A DNA stretch of 64,000 nucleotides from Curtobacterium flaccumfaciens pv. betae (GTDB lineage: Bacteria; Actinomycetota; Actinomycetes; Actinomycetales; Microbacteriaceae), in NCBI RefSeq assembly GCF_026241855.1, contig NZ_JAPJDC010000001.1, positions 1,984,001 through 2,048,000 on the forward strand. Direction: 5' to 3'. A model generated the notes under the pieces. It searched no databases, was not told where the DNA came from, and saw nothing but the letters and a program-made list of their open reading frames with translations. The position numbers and the translations under genes were made by a program. Within the stretch, counting starts at the first letter, position 1; the number at the start of each line of letters is the position of its first letter. Of the stretch, positions 1 to 13,835 are shown piece after piece.

Positions 1-657
<657 letters not shown>

Positions 658-1638
658 TCAGGCCCCTTCGAGCTCCTCGGGAACGCTCGCTTCGGTGCCC
701 GGGATGCCAAGGTCGGAGGCCCGCTTGTCGGCCATCGCCAGCAGGCGACGGATGCGGCCGGCGATGGCGTCCTTGGTCATGGGCGGGTCCGCGTGCTGGC
801 CGAGCTCGTCGAGCGACGCGTCGCGGTGCTGCAGGCGCAGCGTGCCGGCGTACTGCAGGTGGTCGGGGACCTCGTCGCCGAGGATCTCGAGCGCACGCTC
901 GACCCGGGCGCAGGCGGCCACGGCGGCCTGCGCGGAACGGCGGAGGTTCGCGTCGTCGAAGTTGACCAGGCGGTTCGCGGTCGCGCGGACCTCGCGACGC
1001 TGGCGCATCTCCTCCCAGTCGGCGGTGGTGCGCGCGGCACCCATGACGGTCAGCATCTGACCGATGGCCTCGCCGTCGCGGATGACGACGCGGTGCACCC
1101 CGCGGACCTCGCGGCCCTTGGCGGCGACCCCGAGACGCGACGCGGCACCGACGAGGGCCATCGCGGCCTCGTTGCCGGGGCAGGTGACCTCGAGCGCTGC
1201 GGCCCGACCCGGGTCGGTCAGGGTGCCGGAGGCCAGGAAGGCGCCGCGCCAGATGGCGGCGAGGTCCTCACGGTTGCCCGTGGTGAGGCGGTTCGGCAGC
1301 CCGCGGACGGGGCGGCGACGGGCGTCCATCAGGCCGGTCTGTCGGGCGAGGGTCTCCCCCGCCTCGAGCACGCGCACCAGGTAGCGGGTGCCACGGCGGG
1401 CGGACGCGGACGACCCCACCGAAGCCTCGCTGCGCACGCCGTAGAGCTCGGCGAGGTCCTTGCGGACCCGGTGCACGATGATCCGGGTGTCGAGCTCGAC
1501 CTCGACCGCGATGCGGCCCGAGATGACGTGCAGACCACCTGCGAACCGGAGGATCGTGGCCAGTTCGGCGGCGCGGACCGTGTTGCGGTTCACGGCGACC
1601 CTGGCCAGTTCGTCCTTGACCTCGGCAGTCAACGGCAC
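658..1638 (-). CDS. whiA: DNA-binding protein WhiA
   Basis: WhiA is a conserved Gram-positive DNA-binding protein, a sporulation and cell-division regulator in Streptomyces; in non-sporulating Actinobacteria its role is less clear. The 326-residue product has the usual family length. It begins [13 protein letters not shown], typical of the WhiA N-terminal domain, which is related to LAGLIDADG homing endonucleases. It ends with the helix-turn-helix region around [14 protein letters not shown]. Start GTG at 1638 with AGGA eight bases upstream. It follows rapZ after 75 bases, the classical rapZ-whiA linkage, but the YvcK/CofD-like gene normally between them is absent. The downstream palindrome probably ends this transcript. 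Confidence 0.96.
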   Translation of the reverse strand: MPLTAEVKDELARVAVNRNTVRAAELATILRFAGGLHVISGRIAVEVELDTRIIVHRVRKDLAELYGVRSEASVGSSASARRGTRYLVRVLEAGETLARQTGLMDARRRPVRGLPNRLTTGNREDLAAIWRGAFLASGTLTDPGRAAALEVTCPGNEAAMALVGAASRLGVAAKGREVRGVHRVVIRDGEAIGQMLTVMGAARTTADWEEMRQRREVRATANRLVNFDDANLRRSAQAAVAACARVERALEILGDEVPDHLQYAGTLRLQHRDASLDELGQHADPPMTKDAIAGRIRRLLAMADKRASDLGIPGTEASVPEELEGA

Positions 1639-1713
1639 AGCATCATTCCTAACGTTCGTTCAGTGGTTCCCGCAGATCCGGCGGCACGGGCGTGGGAGCG
1701 GCCGGAGGGACGG

Positions 1714-2613
1714 TCACTCCCGGCCGAGATCTCGGTTCTTCACACGCACGGCGACGCCTGGCATCCCGCGGAGGAGGTTCGCCAACTCGGCGACGATGGC
1801 GACCGAGCGGTGCTTCCCGCCGGTACAGCCGATGGCGATCGTAGCGTGTCTTTTGTTCTCGCGCTGGTACCCCTCGAACACCGGCTCGAGGACGGAGGCG
1901 TAGCGATCGACGAACGGACGGGCTCCGGCCTGGGCCAGGACGTAGTCCGAGACCGGCTGGTCGAGCCCGGTGTAGGGCCGCAGTTCCGGCACCCAGTAGG
2001 GGTTCGGGAGGAACCGCACGTCGGCCACCATGTCGGCGTCGGCGGGCAGTCCGTACTTGAACCCGAAGCTCATCAGCGTGACCTGGACACCCACGAAGTG
2101 CTCGTCGGCGAAGTGCTCGATCACGGTGTTCGCGAGCTGGTGGATGTTGAGGTCGGAGGTGTCGATCACCACGTCGGACGCCTCGCGGAGGCCGGCGAGA
2201 CGCGCCCGTTCGCGGGCGATGCCGTCGAGCAGGGTGTCCTCGCCCTGGAGCGGGTGGGGTCGACGGACCTGCTCGAAGCGCCGGACCAGCACGGCGTCGG
2301 TGGCCTCGAGGAACAGCACCCGGACGCGCGCGGACGTGCTCGAGCGGACCTGCTCGACCGCGTGCTCGGGGTCGGTGAAGAACCGCCCGCCTCGGACGTC
2401 GACCACCGTGGCGATCTTCGGGATCTTCTCCCCCGCGCGGTCGGCCAGCTCGGTCAGCGGGGCCAGCATCTGCGTGGGCAGGTTGTCGACGACGTACCAG
2501 CCCAGGTCTTCGAGGGCCTTGCCGACGGTGGACCGCCCGGCACCGGACATGCCGGTGACGATGAGGATGTCGTGCTGCGACGCGTGGGTGGTCGCGGTGG
2601 CGCTGTCGGTCAT
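1714..2613 (-). CDS. rapZ: RNase adapter / nucleotide-binding protein RapZ (YvcJ family)
   Basis: P-loop protein of the RapZ/YvcJ family. In Escherichia coli RapZ directs RNase E to a small RNA controlling amino-sugar synthesis; in Gram-positives the role is unclear, though it binds and hydrolyses nucleotides. The 299-residue protein has a Walker A at residues 21-29 (GMSGAGRST, with Arg where most P-loops have Lys, a known actinobacterial variant). It also has the conserved C-terminal motifs FGFKYGLP and [11 protein letters not shown]. It lies between uvrC and whiA, as in most Actinobacteria. The upstream spacer of 103 bases holds a small hairpin and one copy of the dispersed GGGAGGCGCGG motif. 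Confidence 0.96.
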   Translation of the reverse strand: MTDSATATTHASQHDILIVTGMSGAGRSTVGKALEDLGWYVVDNLPTQMLAPLTELADRAGEKIPKIATVVDVRGGRFFTDPEHAVEQVRSSTSARVRVLFLEATDAVLVRRFEQVRRPHPLQGEDTLLDGIARERARLAGLREASDVVIDTSDLNIHQLANTVIEHFADEHFVGVQVTLMSFGFKYGLPADADMVADVRFLPNPYWVPELRPYTGLDQPVSDYVLAQAGARPFVDRYASVLEPVFEGYQRENKRHATIAIGCTGGKHRSVAIVAELANLLRGMPGVAVRVKNRDLGRE

Positions 2614-2638
2614 CTGGGAGTGGGCTCCGTCGTGGCGG

Positions 2639-2657
2639 CCCGGGCGCGTCGCCCGGG
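2639..2657 (-). terminator. Small GC-rich hairpin between uvrC and rapZ
   Basis: CCCGGGCG and CGCCCGGG form an 8-bp perfect stem with a 3-base loop in the uvrC-rapZ spacer. It may be a partial terminator or processing site; the short stem alone does not decide. Confidence 0.4.
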
Positions 2658-2692
2658 GAGGTCTCGGCTGCCGGACCAGGCTACCGCCCGGT

Positions 2693-2711
2693 GACGGCCG
2701 GGAGGCGCGGG
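2693..2711 (+). repeat. Dispersed intergenic motif, copy 1
   Basis: GACGGCCGGGAGGCGCGGG, 6 bases downstream of the uvrC stop. The same 19 bases occur at 12361-12379, and nearly the same on the other strand at 24962-24987. See the finding on the motif family. Confidence 0.7.
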
Positions 2712-2716
2712 GTTCG

Positions 2717-4747
2717 TCACGACGGTCGCTGCGGACCGTCGTCGGTCACCTCGGGGACCCGCACGGGGCCTCCGGGATCGGTGACGGGTACGGTGTCCGC
2801 GATCGCGTCGGCGTCCGGTTCAGGGGCGCTCGACGCGCTCGTGGCCGGTGCGCTCGTCGGCGTCTGGGCCAGCTTCGAGACCACGGCGGCAGCGGTCGCC
2901 GGGCCGATCCCGTTCACCTCGCCGATGTCCTCGGCCGTGGCCTCGCGCAGCCGGGCGACCGAACCGAAGTGCTTCAGCAGGGCGTTGACGCGGCTCGGGC
3001 CGAGACCGGGGATCTCGGACAACCGCGACCGGACGTCCCGCTTCCGCTTGCTGCGCTGGTGGGTGATCGCGAACCGGTGCGCCTCGTCGCGGATGCGCTG
3101 GATGAGGAAGAGCGCCTCGGAGTTGCGGGGCAGGATGACCGGGAAGTCGTCGTCGGGCAGCCAGAGCTCCTCGAGCCGCTTGGCGATGCCGACCAGGGCG
3201 ATGTCGTGCACGCCGGCTTCGTCCATCGCGCGCTTCGCGGCCTGCACCTGGGGCTGGCCGCCGTCGACGATGAGCAGCTGCGGACGGTACGCGAACCGTT
3301 TCGTCGGCTTCGACCCCTCGACGACCTCGTCGGTCGTGACGTCCGGGACGTCCGGCAGCTCGGCGTCCTCGTCCAGCCGCGCCAGGCGCCGTGAGAGCAC
3401 CTGGTACATGCTGTCGGTGTCGTCGGTGGTCTCGGCGATCGAGTACCGGCGGTACTGGTCCTTGCGCGGCAGACCGTCCTCGAACACCACCATCGACGCG
3501 ACGACGTTCGTCCCCTGCAGGTGCGAGATGTCGTAGCACTCCATGCGGAGCGGCGCCTCGGTCATGCCGAGGGCGTCCTGGATGTCGGCCAGTGCCGCGG
3601 CCCGGGTGGTGTAGTCGGCCGAACGCTTGGTCTTGTAGAGCATGAGCGCCTGCCCGGCGTTCTGCGCGGCCGTCCGCGCGAGACCGGCACGATCGCCGCG
3701 CTGTGCCGTGCTGAGCTTCGTGCCGCGCCCGTTCCGACGCTTGCTGAGCCACTCCTGGAGCGCGTCCGCGTCCTCCGGCAGTTCGGGGACGACGACCTCG
3801 CGCGGGGGCTCGTCGGTGACGTAGACGCCCTGCACGATCTGCTCGACGAGGTCGCCCGTGGCGATGTCGAGCTCCTTGTCGACCACCCAGCCGCGGACAC
3901 CGCGGATGCGGCCACCACGGACGGAGAACAGCTGCACGGCCGCGGCGAGCTCGTCCTCCGCGATGCCGAACAGGTCGAGGTCGACCGAGTCGCGGAGCAC
4001 CACGGCGGACTTCTCGAGCACGGCTTCGAGCGCCTCGACCTGGTCGCGGTACTTCGCGGCCTGCTCGTACTGCATCGCGTCGGCCGAGGCCCCCATGCGC
4101 TGCCGGAGCTCGGTGATGACCCGACGGTCGTACGAGTTCATGAAGCGCACGAACTCCTCGACGAGGGCACGGTGCTCCTCGATGGTGACCTTCTGCGAGC
4201 AGGGGCCCCCGCACTTGCCGATCTGCCCCGGGAAGCACGGGCGGCCCGTCTGCATCGCCTTCTTGTACGACGAGTCCGAGCACGTCCGGATCGGGAAGAC
4301 CTTGATCATCAGGTCGATGGTGTCGTGCACCGCCCAGATCTTCGGGTACGGACCGAAGTACTTCGCGCCCTTGATCTTGCGGTTGCGCGTCACCATCACC
4401 CGCGGCGCCTCGTCACCCAGGGTGACCGCCATGTACGGGTACGACTTGTCGTCGCGGAACTTGACGTTGAACGGCGGGTCGAACTCCTTGATCCAGGTGT
4501 ACTCCAGCTGGAGCGCCTCGATCTCGGAGCCGACCGTCGTCCACTCGACACTGCGCGCCGTCAGGACCATGCGCCGCGTGCGCTCGTGCAGGGTCGGCAG
4601 CGGCGCGAAGTAGTTGCTCAGCCGGGCGCGGAGGTTCTTCGCCTTGCCGACGTAGAGCACCCGACCGGCTTCGTCACGCCAGCGGTAGACGCCCGGGTCG
4701 GTCGGGATCTCCCCCGCCTTCGGACGCCACGGGACGGTGTCCGCCAC
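2717..4747 (-). CDS. uvrC: Excinuclease ABC subunit UvrC
   Basis: UvrC makes the two incisions flanking a UvrA/UvrB-recognised lesion in nucleotide excision repair. The 676-residue protein has all expected parts: an N-terminal GIY-YIG nuclease ([21 protein letters not shown], residues about 17-37); a Cys-containing region [12 protein letters not shown]; a central UVR helix pair binding UvrB (about 205-240); the RNase H-like second nuclease ([22 protein letters not shown]); and a C-terminal double helix-hairpin-helix ([17 protein letters not shown]). An acidic tail of about 40 residues follows. The start is GTG at 4747, directly abutting the uvrA TAG stop, so uvrC is probably translated by coupling to uvrA. 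Confidence 0.98.
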   Translation of the reverse strand: MADTVPWRPKAGEIPTDPGVYRWRDEAGRVLYVGKAKNLRARLSNYFAPLPTLHERTRRMVLTARSVEWTTVGSEIEALQLEYTWIKEFDPPFNVKFRDDKSYPYMAVTLGDEAPRVMVTRNRKIKGAKYFGPYPKIWAVHDTIDLMIKVFPIRTCSDSSYKKAMQTGRPCFPGQIGKCGGPCSQKVTIEEHRALVEEFVRFMNSYDRRVITELRQRMGASADAMQYEQAAKYRDQVEALEAVLEKSAVVLRDSVDLDLFGIAEDELAAAVQLFSVRGGRIRGVRGWVVDKELDIATGDLVEQIVQGVYVTDEPPREVVVPELPEDADALQEWLSKRRNGRGTKLSTAQRGDRAGLARTAAQNAGQALMLYKTKRSADYTTRAAALADIQDALGMTEAPLRMECYDISHLQGTNVVASMVVFEDGLPRKDQYRRYSIAETTDDTDSMYQVLSRRLARLDEDAELPDVPDVTTDEVVEGSKPTKRFAYRPQLLIVDGGQPQVQAAKRAMDEAGVHDIALVGIAKRLEELWLPDDDFPVILPRNSEALFLIQRIRDEAHRFAITHQRSKRKRDVRSRLSEIPGLGPSRVNALLKHFGSVARLREATAEDIGEVNGIGPATAAAVVSKLAQTPTSAPATSASSAPEPDADAIADTVPVTDPGGPVRVPEVTDDGPQRPS

Positions 4748-7789
<3,042 letters not shown>

Positions 7790-7797
7790 CGTCGTCG

Positions 7798-7803
7798 ATT
7801 CTA
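7798..7803 (-). promoter_or_regulatory. -10 box of uvrA, probably leaderless
   Basis: TAGAAT on the minus strand, eight bases before the uvrA ATG, with no Shine-Dalgarno between. Transcription would start within a few bases of the start codon. Confidence 0.55.
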
Positions 7804-7837
7804 CGAAGCGGCACCGACATTCGGCCGGGATGGAGGG

Positions 7838-8755
7838 TCAGACGAGTGCGTCGAGAGCGAACGCGACACCGGATGCGCGCTCGCTCGCCGCCCAGAGCTG
7901 GGCTGCGACCGTCCGGTCGTGCGCCCGTGGTTCGGCCGCGACCACCGTGGCCGGGCCATGGAGCTGCATCCAGCCCGCCGGGCCCCAGTACTCCCCCGAG
8001 CGCACGTCCGCACCGACGGCAGCGTGCACGAGCGGCTGGGCGCCGACGTCCTTGCCCTGGGCGACGATGCGCTGCGCCGGGCGGATCCACTCGGGTTCGG
8101 GTCGCGTCGGGCTGACGTCCGGGCGGGCCGGGGACAGTCGGTCGAGCGACAGGCCGGGGTGTGCGACGACGCTCGACACGGACGACCCCGAGTCGGCCAG
8201 TCGTTGGGCGAGCTCGAAGCCGAACAGCATCACCGCGAGCTTGCTCCTGGCGTACTGGCGGTGACTCGAGTACCGACCGACCCCGAGCGGATCGGTCGCG
8301 TCGAGCTGTGCGAACCGGTGGGCGATCGACCCGAGGTGCACGACCCGGCCGGCTCGTCGTTCGAGCAGGGGCAGGACCAGGGCGGTCCACGCGAAGTGTC
8401 CGAGGTGGTTCGTGCCGATCTGCAGTTCGGTGCCCTGCGCCGTGCTCCCCTGCGTGGACGCCCCGACGACCCCGGCGTTGTTCACGACCGCGTCGACGCC
8501 GTCGGGTTCCAGCGCGGCGAGTTCGTGGGCGGCCGCGTCGACCGAGTCGAGGTCGGCGAGGTCGAGGTGGACGTGGGCGAGCGAGGCCCCGTCGACGTGC
8601 CGCCGGATGCTGCGCTCGGCGGCCTCCGCCCGGTGGCGGTCGCGCGTGGCCAGCACCACACGGTGCCCCGCCGCGGCGAGCTGCTCGGCGGCGTGGTACC
8701 CGAGCCCGGCACTCGCACCGGTCACGACGACCGTGCGGGCGCCGTCAGCTGACAT
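7838..8755 (-). CDS. Short-chain dehydrogenase/reductase (SDR) family oxidoreductase
   Basis: NAD(P)-dependent oxidoreductase of 305 residues; substrate unknown. The Rossmann motif TGASAGLG is at residues 12-19, NNAG at 92-95, the catalytic Ser in LGS at 143, and the Tyr-Lys pair in YARSK at 168-172. The family is therefore secure and the active site intact. The sequence resembles the retinol dehydrogenase/WW-domain oxidoreductase-like group, where functional names are unreliable. Its start overlaps the uvrB stop by 11 bases and uvrA follows 48 bases later, so it is co-transcribed with uvrB. Its conserved-looking position between uvrB and uvrA may be chance, or may link it to the stress response. 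Confidence 0.93.
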   Translation of the reverse strand: MSADGARTVVVTGASAGLGYHAAEQLAAAGHRVVLATRDRHRAEAAERSIRRHVDGASLAHVHLDLADLDSVDAAAHELAALEPDGVDAVVNNAGVVGASTQGSTAQGTELQIGTNHLGHFAWTALVLPLLERRAGRVVHLGSIAHRFAQLDATDPLGVGRYSSHRQYARSKLAVMLFGFELAQRLADSGSSVSSVVAHPGLSLDRLSPARPDVSPTRPEPEWIRPAQRIVAQGKDVGAQPLVHAAVGADVRSGEYWGPAGWMQLHGPATVVAAEPRAHDRTVAAQLWAASERASGVAFALDALV

Positions 8756-10829
8756 GCCCGGCCGACTCCATCTGGCGCAGGGCCTTCTTCAGGTCCTGCA
8801 CCTCGTCGCGCAGTCGCGCCGCGAGCTCGAACTTCAGCTCGGCCGCAGCCTGCAGCATCTGGTCGTTCAGGTCAGCGATGGTGGCACCGAGCTGCGTCGC
8901 GCCCTCGCCCGCGATGCCGCCGCGCTTGAGGTTCGGCGTGGGCGACCGACGGCCGTCACTGCCTGGGCGACCCTGCAGGAGGGCCTTCGTGTCGTCGTTC
9001 TCGCGCTGCAGGACCTCGGTGATGTCGGCGATCTTCTTGCGCAGCGGCTGGGGGTCGATACCCCGCTCCAGGTTGTAGGCGACCTGCTTCTCACGACGGC
9101 GATCGGTCTCCTCGATCGCGGTCTTCATCGAGTCGGTCATCTTGTCGGCGTACATGAGCACCTGGCCCGACACGTTGCGGGCAGCGCGACCGATCGTCTG
9201 GATGAGCGACGTCGACGAGCGGAGGAAGCCTTCCTTGTCGGCGTCGAGGATCGCCACGAGCGACACCTCGGGCAGGTCGAGGCCCTCGCGCAGCAGGTTG
9301 ATGCCGACGAGCACGTCGTAGACACCCTGCCGCAGCTCGGTCAGCAGCTCGACGCGCTTGAGGGTGTCGACGTCGGAGTGCAGGTACCGGACGCGCACGC
9401 CCGCGTTCCCGAGGAAGTCGGTGAGTTCCTCGGCCATGCGCTTCGTCAGCGTGGTGACGAGGACGCGCTCGTCCTTCTCGACCCGCTGCTTGATCTCCTC
9501 GAGCAGGTCGTCGATCTGGCCGTCGCTCGGCTTGACCACGATCTCGGGGTCGATCAGGCCGGTCGGGCGGATGATCTGCTCGACCACGCTGTCGGTGACA
9601 CCGAGCTCGTAGCGCCCGGGGGTGGCCGACAGGTAGACCTTCTGCCCGACGCGCTCGAGGAACTCCTCCCACTTCAGGGGGCGGTTGTCCATCGCGCTCG
9701 GCAGGCGGAACCCGTGCTCGACGAGGGTGCGCTTGCGCGAGGCGTCGCCTTCGTACATCGCGCCGATCTGCGGCACGGTGACGTGCGACTCGTCGATGAC
9801 GATGAGGAAGTCGTCGGGGAAGTAGTCGATCAGGCAGTGCGGTGCTTCGCCCGGACCACGGCCGTCCATGTGCCTGGAGTAGTTCTCGATGCCCGAGCAG
9901 AACCCGATCTGCTCCATCATCTCGATGTCGAAGGTGGTGCGCATCCGGAGGCGCTGGGCCTCGAGCAGCTTGCCCTGGCCCTCGAGTTCGGCGAGCCGTT
10001 CCGCGAGTTCTTCCTTGATGGAGGCGATCGCCCGGTGCATCACGTCGGTGTCCGCGACGTAGTGCGAGGCCGGGAAGATCGACACGGCGGGCAGGTCGTC
10101 GATGACGTTGCCGGTGAGGGGGTGCAGCGACGAGAGCGCTTCGATCTCGTCGCCGAACATCTCGATGCGGATCGCGTGCTCTTCGTACATCGGGATGATC
10201 TCGATGGTGTCGCCGCGCACGCGGAACGTGCCCCGGGCGAAGTCGACGTCGTTGCGCTGGTACTGCATGGCGACGAACTTGCGGACGAGCTGGTCGCGCG
10301 AGATCGTCTGGCCGACGTGGAGCGCGACCGATGCGTTCATGTACTGCTCGGGGGTGCCGAGACCGTAGATGCAGGAGACGGTGGACACCACCACGGTGTC
10401 GCGCCGGCTGAGCAGCGAGTTCGTCGTGGAGTGCCGGAGCCGTTCGACCTCGGCGTTGACCGAGGAGTCCTTCTCGATGAAGGTGTCCGTCTGCGGGACG
10501 TACGCCTCGGGCTGGTAGTAGTCGTAGTACGAGACGAAGTACTCGACCGCGTTGTTCGGCATCAGGCTGCGGAACTCGTTGGCGAGCTGCGCCGCGAGGG
10601 TCTTGTTGTGCGCGAGCACCAGCGTCGGCCGCTGCACCTGCTCGATGAGCCACGCGGTCGTCGCCGACTTGCCGGTACCGGTCGCACCCAGCAGCACGAC
10701 GTCGGTCTCACCGGCGTTGATCCGCCCGGCGAGTTCCGCGATGGCCGCGGGCTGGTCGCCACTCGGCGAGTACTCGCTGATGACCTCGAACGGACGCACC
10801 GCTCGGGTCGGTTCGATCGCAACACCCAT
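8745..10829 (-). CDS. uvrB: Excinuclease ABC subunit UvrB
   Basis: Helicase-like damage-verification subunit of nucleotide excision repair. Key features are the Walker A GATGTGKS (residues 48-55), the beta-hairpin region [12 protein letters not shown] that inserts between DNA strands, the Walker B-type VIDESH, and helicase motifs ending in [11 protein letters not shown]-terminal UVR helix pair ([14 protein letters not shown]) binds UvrC. With the ATG at 10829 the protein has 694 residues and begins close to where homologues begin. A GTG at 10859 is an alternative: it adds ten residues and has AGGGGG five bases upstream, the better ribosome site. The stop overlaps the SDR gene. The divergent neighbour is the MFS transporter. 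Confidence 0.97.
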   Translation of the reverse strand: MGVAIEPTRAVRPFEVISEYSPSGDQPAAIAELAGRINAGETDVVLLGATGTGKSATTAWLIEQVQRPTLVLAHNKTLAAQLANEFRSLMPNNAVEYFVSYYDYYQPEAYVPQTDTFIEKDSSVNAEVERLRHSTTNSLLSRRDTVVVSTVSCIYGLGTPEQYMNASVALHVGQTISRDQLVRKFVAMQYQRNDVDFARGTFRVRGDTIEIIPMYEEHAIRIEMFGDEIEALSSLHPLTGNVIDDLPAVSIFPASHYVADTDVMHRAIASIKEELAERLAELEGQGKLLEAQRLRMRTTFDIEMMEQIGFCSGIENYSRHMDGRGPGEAPHCLIDYFPDDFLIVIDESHVTVPQIGAMYEGDASRKRTLVEHGFRLPSAMDNRPLKWEEFLERVGQKVYLSATPGRYELGVTDSVVEQIIRPTGLIDPEIVVKPSDGQIDDLLEEIKQRVEKDERVLVTTLTKRMAEELTDFLGNAGVRVRYLHSDVDTLKRVELLTELRQGVYDVLVGINLLREGLDLPEVSLVAILDADKEGFLRSSTSLIQTIGRAARNVSGQVLMYADKMTDSMKTAIEETDRRREKQVAYNLERGIDPQPLRKKIADITEVLQRENDDTKALLQGRPGSDGRRSPTPNLKRGGIAGEGATQLGATIADLNDQMLQAAAELKFELAARLRDEVQDLKKALRQMESAGHVS

Positions 10830-10987
10830 GGGGACAACGGTAGTCGGCACCCCTGACACCGAGGCCCCCTGCTCGCCCTCGGCGTATTGTCCGCTGCAAG
10901 CAGGCTCCAAGGCGACTGATGGTGGCCGGGCATACCGTCCGATCCGTTCAGTCACCCGACTCCTTCCCGCTCCCCCGAAGAGGCCTC

Positions 10988-12316
10988 ATGACCACGGCGA
11001 CCCCGGCCGCACCGATCAAGGGCACCCCGTTCCGCGGACGCATCCGCGGGCGCGTGCTCGTCCTGCTCTGCTGCATGTACGCGATCTCGTACATCGACCG
11101 GACGAACATCTCGACCGCGCTGCCGCACATCACCGAGGAGTTCGGGTTCAACGAGGCGACCGCCGGCCTCATCGTCTCCGCGTTCTCGTTGCCGTACGCC
11201 CTGCTGCAGGTGTTCGGCGGCACGATCAGCGAGAAGTTCGGCCCGCGCAGGGCGCTCTTCGTCATCACGGTGATCTGGGGCGTCGCGACGCTCTGGACCG
11301 GGTTCGCGGTCGGCTTCTGGACCCTCTTCGCCGCACGTGCCCTGCTCGGGCTGAGCGAGGCCGCCGCGTTCCCGACGGCCACGCAGGCGATGAGCCGGTG
11401 GATCCCCCGCGACCGGAACGGCTTCGCGCAGGGCGTGGTGCACTCCGCGGCACGGCTCGGCAACGCCCTGGCGCCGCTCATCGTCGCCTGGGTGATCGGC
11501 GCGACGGGCAGCTGGCGCTGGGCGTTCTTCGCCACCGCGGTGCTGTCCCTGGCGTGGGCCGTCGTCTGGTTCGTCTGGTTCCGCGACAAGCCCGAGTCCG
11601 CGAAGGGCATCACGCAGGTCGAGCTCGCCGAGCTCCCGCCGGTCGAGACCCGCGCGACCCGTCCCCCGGTGCCGTGGCGGCAGATGGCGAAGCAGATCCT
11701 GCCGGTCACCTTCGTCGACTTCGGGTACGGCTGGACGCTGTGGGTGTTCCTCACGTGGCTCCCGACGTTCCTCAGCTCCATTTACGGCCTGGAGATCGGC
11801 GACTTCGCGCTGTTCACCACCCTCATCCTGCTGGCCGGTGTCGTCGGGGACACGGTCGGTGGGATGCTCAGCGACCGCATCATCCACCGCGGCGGGAACA
11901 CCAGGAACGCCCGCCGGACCATCCTGGTGATCGGGCTCGGCGGCTCACTCCTCTGCCTCATCCCGCTCGTGATCGGGCAGGGCCTGCTCGTCGCGACGAT
12001 CTCGCTGGCCCTGTCGTTCTTCTTCCTCGAACTCTGCAACGCCAACCTCTGGGCGATCCCGATGGACGTCGCGCCGCAGTGGTCCGGCACGGCCTCGGGC
12101 TTCATGAACACCGGGTTCGGCATCGCCGGTGTGGTCTCGCCCATCGTGTTCGGCCTGCTCATCGACGCCTCGGGCTGGCAGGTGCCCTTCGCGCTCTCCT
12201 GCGTCCTGCTCGGAGCCGCGGCCGTCGTCGCCTGGTTCATGAAGCCGCAGCGGCTGACCTCCACCGACGGCGTGCTCGAGATCGGCACCCCGAAGGCCGA
12301 GCAGCGCCCGGCCTGA
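10988..12316 (+). CDS. MFS transporter, anion:cation symporter (glucarate/phthalate permease) type
   Basis: Inner-membrane secondary transporter of the major facilitator superfamily, 442 residues with about 12 hydrophobic segments in two halves. The first-helix motif YAISYIDRTNIS matches the signature of the anion:cation symporter family (glucarate, hexuronate, tartrate and 4-hydroxyphenylacetate permeases); FGPRRALF is the cytoplasmic loop 2-3 motif. An organic acid substrate is likely but not provable from sequence. ATG at 10988 with GAAGAGG just upstream. It stands alone on the plus strand, divergent from uvrB and convergent with the acyltransferase, and begins the accessory block between uvrB and coaE. 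Confidence 0.92.
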   Translation: MTTATPAAPIKGTPFRGRIRGRVLVLLCCMYAISYIDRTNISTALPHITEEFGFNEATAGLIVSAFSLPYALLQVFGGTISEKFGPRRALFVITVIWGVATLWTGFAVGFWTLFAARALLGLSEAAAFPTATQAMSRWIPRDRNGFAQGVVHSAARLGNALAPLIVAWVIGATGSWRWAFFATAVLSLAWAVVWFVWFRDKPESAKGITQVELAELPPVETRATRPPVPWRQMAKQILPVTFVDFGYGWTLWVFLTWLPTFLSSIYGLEIGDFALFTTLILLAGVVGDTVGGMLSDRIIHRGGNTRNARRTILVIGLGGSLLCLIPLVIGQGLLVATISLALSFFFLELCNANLWAIPMDVAPQWSGTASGFMNTGFGIAGVVSPIVFGLLIDASGWQVPFALSCVLLGAAAVVAWFMKPQRLTSTDGVLEIGTPKAEQRPA

Positions 12317-12360
12317 CGGGCGACGCGCGGAACGTGCGCCGGCCCTGGTGGTCCGCACGC

Positions 12361-12385
12361 GACGGCCGGGAGGCGCGGGTCGGGC
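12361..12385 (+). repeat. Dispersed intergenic motif, copy 2
   Basis: The motif begins 44 bases after the MFS stop. Its last 22 bases match the copy at 24962-24983 exactly (opposite strand) and its first 19 match the copy at 2693. Here GGAGGC can pair with GCCTCC at about 12395-12400, so it may be part of the MFS terminator. Confidence 0.75.
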
Positions 12386-12437
12386 CCGCCACGTGCCTCC
12401 AGGCCGCCCGCCCCGCGTCCACCGCCCCGCACGGCTG

Positions 12438-12498
12438 GTGCGAGGTTCCGGATTCCGTGGGACGGCGTCACCATCGCACCACGGACGGAACCTCGCAC
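12438..12498. terminator. Large stem-loop between convergent MFS and acyltransferase genes
   Basis: The right arm 12479-12498 pairs with 12438-12450 plus 12454-12460 to give 20 base pairs interrupted only by a 3-base bulge (GAT, 12451-12453); the loop is 18 bases. It lies between two convergent genes and could stop transcription from both sides. The size and bulge are unusual for a simple terminator. Confidence 0.65.
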
Positions 12499-12511
12499 GA
12501 GAGCTGCGCGG

Positions 12512-12541
12512 TGCGCGCGGGCGCTCTGCGCGCGGGCGCTC
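12512..12541. repeat. Tandem 15-mer repeat
   Basis: TGCGCGCGGGCGCTC occurs twice in perfect tandem (12512-12526, 12527-12541). The second copy reaches into the stop codon of the acyltransferase gene. Confidence 0.85.
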
Positions 12542-13835
12542 AGCGCGCGGCGCGCCGCCCGACGTCGTCGGTCTCGCCGACGAGGGCGTCGTCCGGCTCA
12601 ACCGGTTCCGGCGACCGCCGGGGCACCGTCGCTCCTGCGGAACGACGCGCCCGCGCCGCTCGCGACGCCCGCGAGGACAACGACGGCCGACCGGTCAGCG
12701 GCACGCTGAGCGGCGTCCACCGGAACAGCTCGGTCACCGCGACGGACAGCACCAGCACGAGCACGTAGGTGACGAGGGTGAGCCACGGCCGCGGCACGAC
12801 CGCCTCGAGCCAGCTGTCGCCGTAGAGCAGGATCCAGATGACGAACGGGTGGCTCAGGAAGATGCCGAACGAGCGATCGGACGCGTAGTCGACGAACCGG
12901 GCGGTGCGGCTGCTGGGTCGCCGGCGGTCCGCCCAGGCGGCGCCGATCGCCAGGAACCCGACGAACACCGCGGTGCTCCAGACCACCTGGATCGGCTGCA
13001 GCGGTGTCCCCGCGGCGTAGAGGGACTGCCCGAGGCCGACCTGCAGCGCCCACACGCCGAGGGTGAGCCCACCGACGCCGGCGAAGGCCCACAGCACCGG
13101 ACGCCGGTGGACCCGGATGAACCGCAGGAACGCGTCCGCGTGGTCGGCGGCGATCGCCCCTGAGACGATGAAGAAGACGTACGAGAAGAAGAACTGCTTC
13201 TGGTACCCCTGCATCCACGCGTCGCTCGCCGGGAAGTACTTGTACCCGGCGAACACCACCAGCTGGACCAGGAACGCCACGACCAGCACGGTGACGTGGT
13301 GCCCGCGGGTCCGGCGCACCAGCCAGACGATCACCGGCAGGAGCAGGTACACCTGCATCGTCACGAGCAGGAAGTACAGGTGGTACCACGAGGTGCCGGT
13401 GACGATGCCCTCGGCCGCGGTGCGCACCAGGTCCGGGACGTCGCCACGGCGGGTCGGGCTCAGCAGCCACGCCGCCGCGACGTAGACGAACGACCACGCC
13501 AGGTACGGCACGCCCACGAGCAGGAACCGCTTCGGCCAGAACTGCGCCATCGGCCGCGGCCGCAACGTGTAGCTGTACACGAGCACGAACGCGGTCAGCG
13601 AGAAGAAGACCAGCCGGGTGAAGTGCAGCAGGGCGAGCAGCGCGTTCAGCCCGACGTCGTCGGCGGCGGCGGTGTGGCTCGTGGTGTGCACCCCGATCAC
13701 GCACGCGAACGTGAGGATGCGGAGCACGTCGACCTCGTACAGGTGCCGGGGCTTGCCCTCGGCCGTGCGCGTCGGCGTCTGCACCCCCGGCTCAGCGCCG
13801 ATCGACGCCGGGGACACGCGTGCTGGTCGGTTCAC
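12540..13835 (-). CDS. Membrane acyltransferase of the acyltransferase 3 (OafA/YrhL) family
   Basis: Integral membrane protein of 431 residues with about ten hydrophobic segments. The family moves acyl groups, usually acetyl or succinyl, from a cytoplasmic acyl donor onto sugars or lipids outside the membrane. It has the early DVLRILTFACVIGVHTT stretch with the conserved His of the family, and long hydrophobic helices such as FLVQLVVFAGYKYF. The C-terminal 50 residues are charged and rich in Arg and Pro, probably cytoplasmic. Start GTG at 13835 overlaps the ligase stop as GTGA, so the two are translated together. This link suggests that the ligase makes the acyl-CoA used here. The acceptor is unknown; a surface glycan is the most likely kind. 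Confidence 0.9.
   Translation of the reverse strand: MNRPARVSPASIGAEPGVQTPTRTAEGKPRHLYEVDVLRILTFACVIGVHTTSHTAAADDVGLNALLALLHFTRLVFFSLTAFVLVYSYTLRPRPMAQFWPKRFLLVGVPYLAWSFVYVAAAWLLSPTRRGDVPDLVRTAAEGIVTGTSWYHLYFLLVTMQVYLLLPVIVWLVRRTRGHHVTVLVVAFLVQLVVFAGYKYFPASDAWMQGYQKQFFFSYVFFIVSGAIAADHADAFLRFIRVHRRPVLWAFAGVGGLTLGVWALQVGLGQSLYAAGTPLQPIQVVWSTAVFVGFLAIGAAWADRRRPSSRTARFVDYASDRSFGIFLSHPFVIWILLYGDSWLEAVVPRPWLTLVTYVLVLVLSVAVTELFRWTPLSVPLTGRPSLSSRASRAARARRSAGATVPRRSPEPVEPDDALVGETDDVGRRAAR

Noticed and set aside
7790..7840. SOS (LexA) operator upstream of uvrA
   Set aside because: I looked for the actinobacterial TCGAAC-N4-GTTCGA type box here and before uvrB and found nothing convincing.
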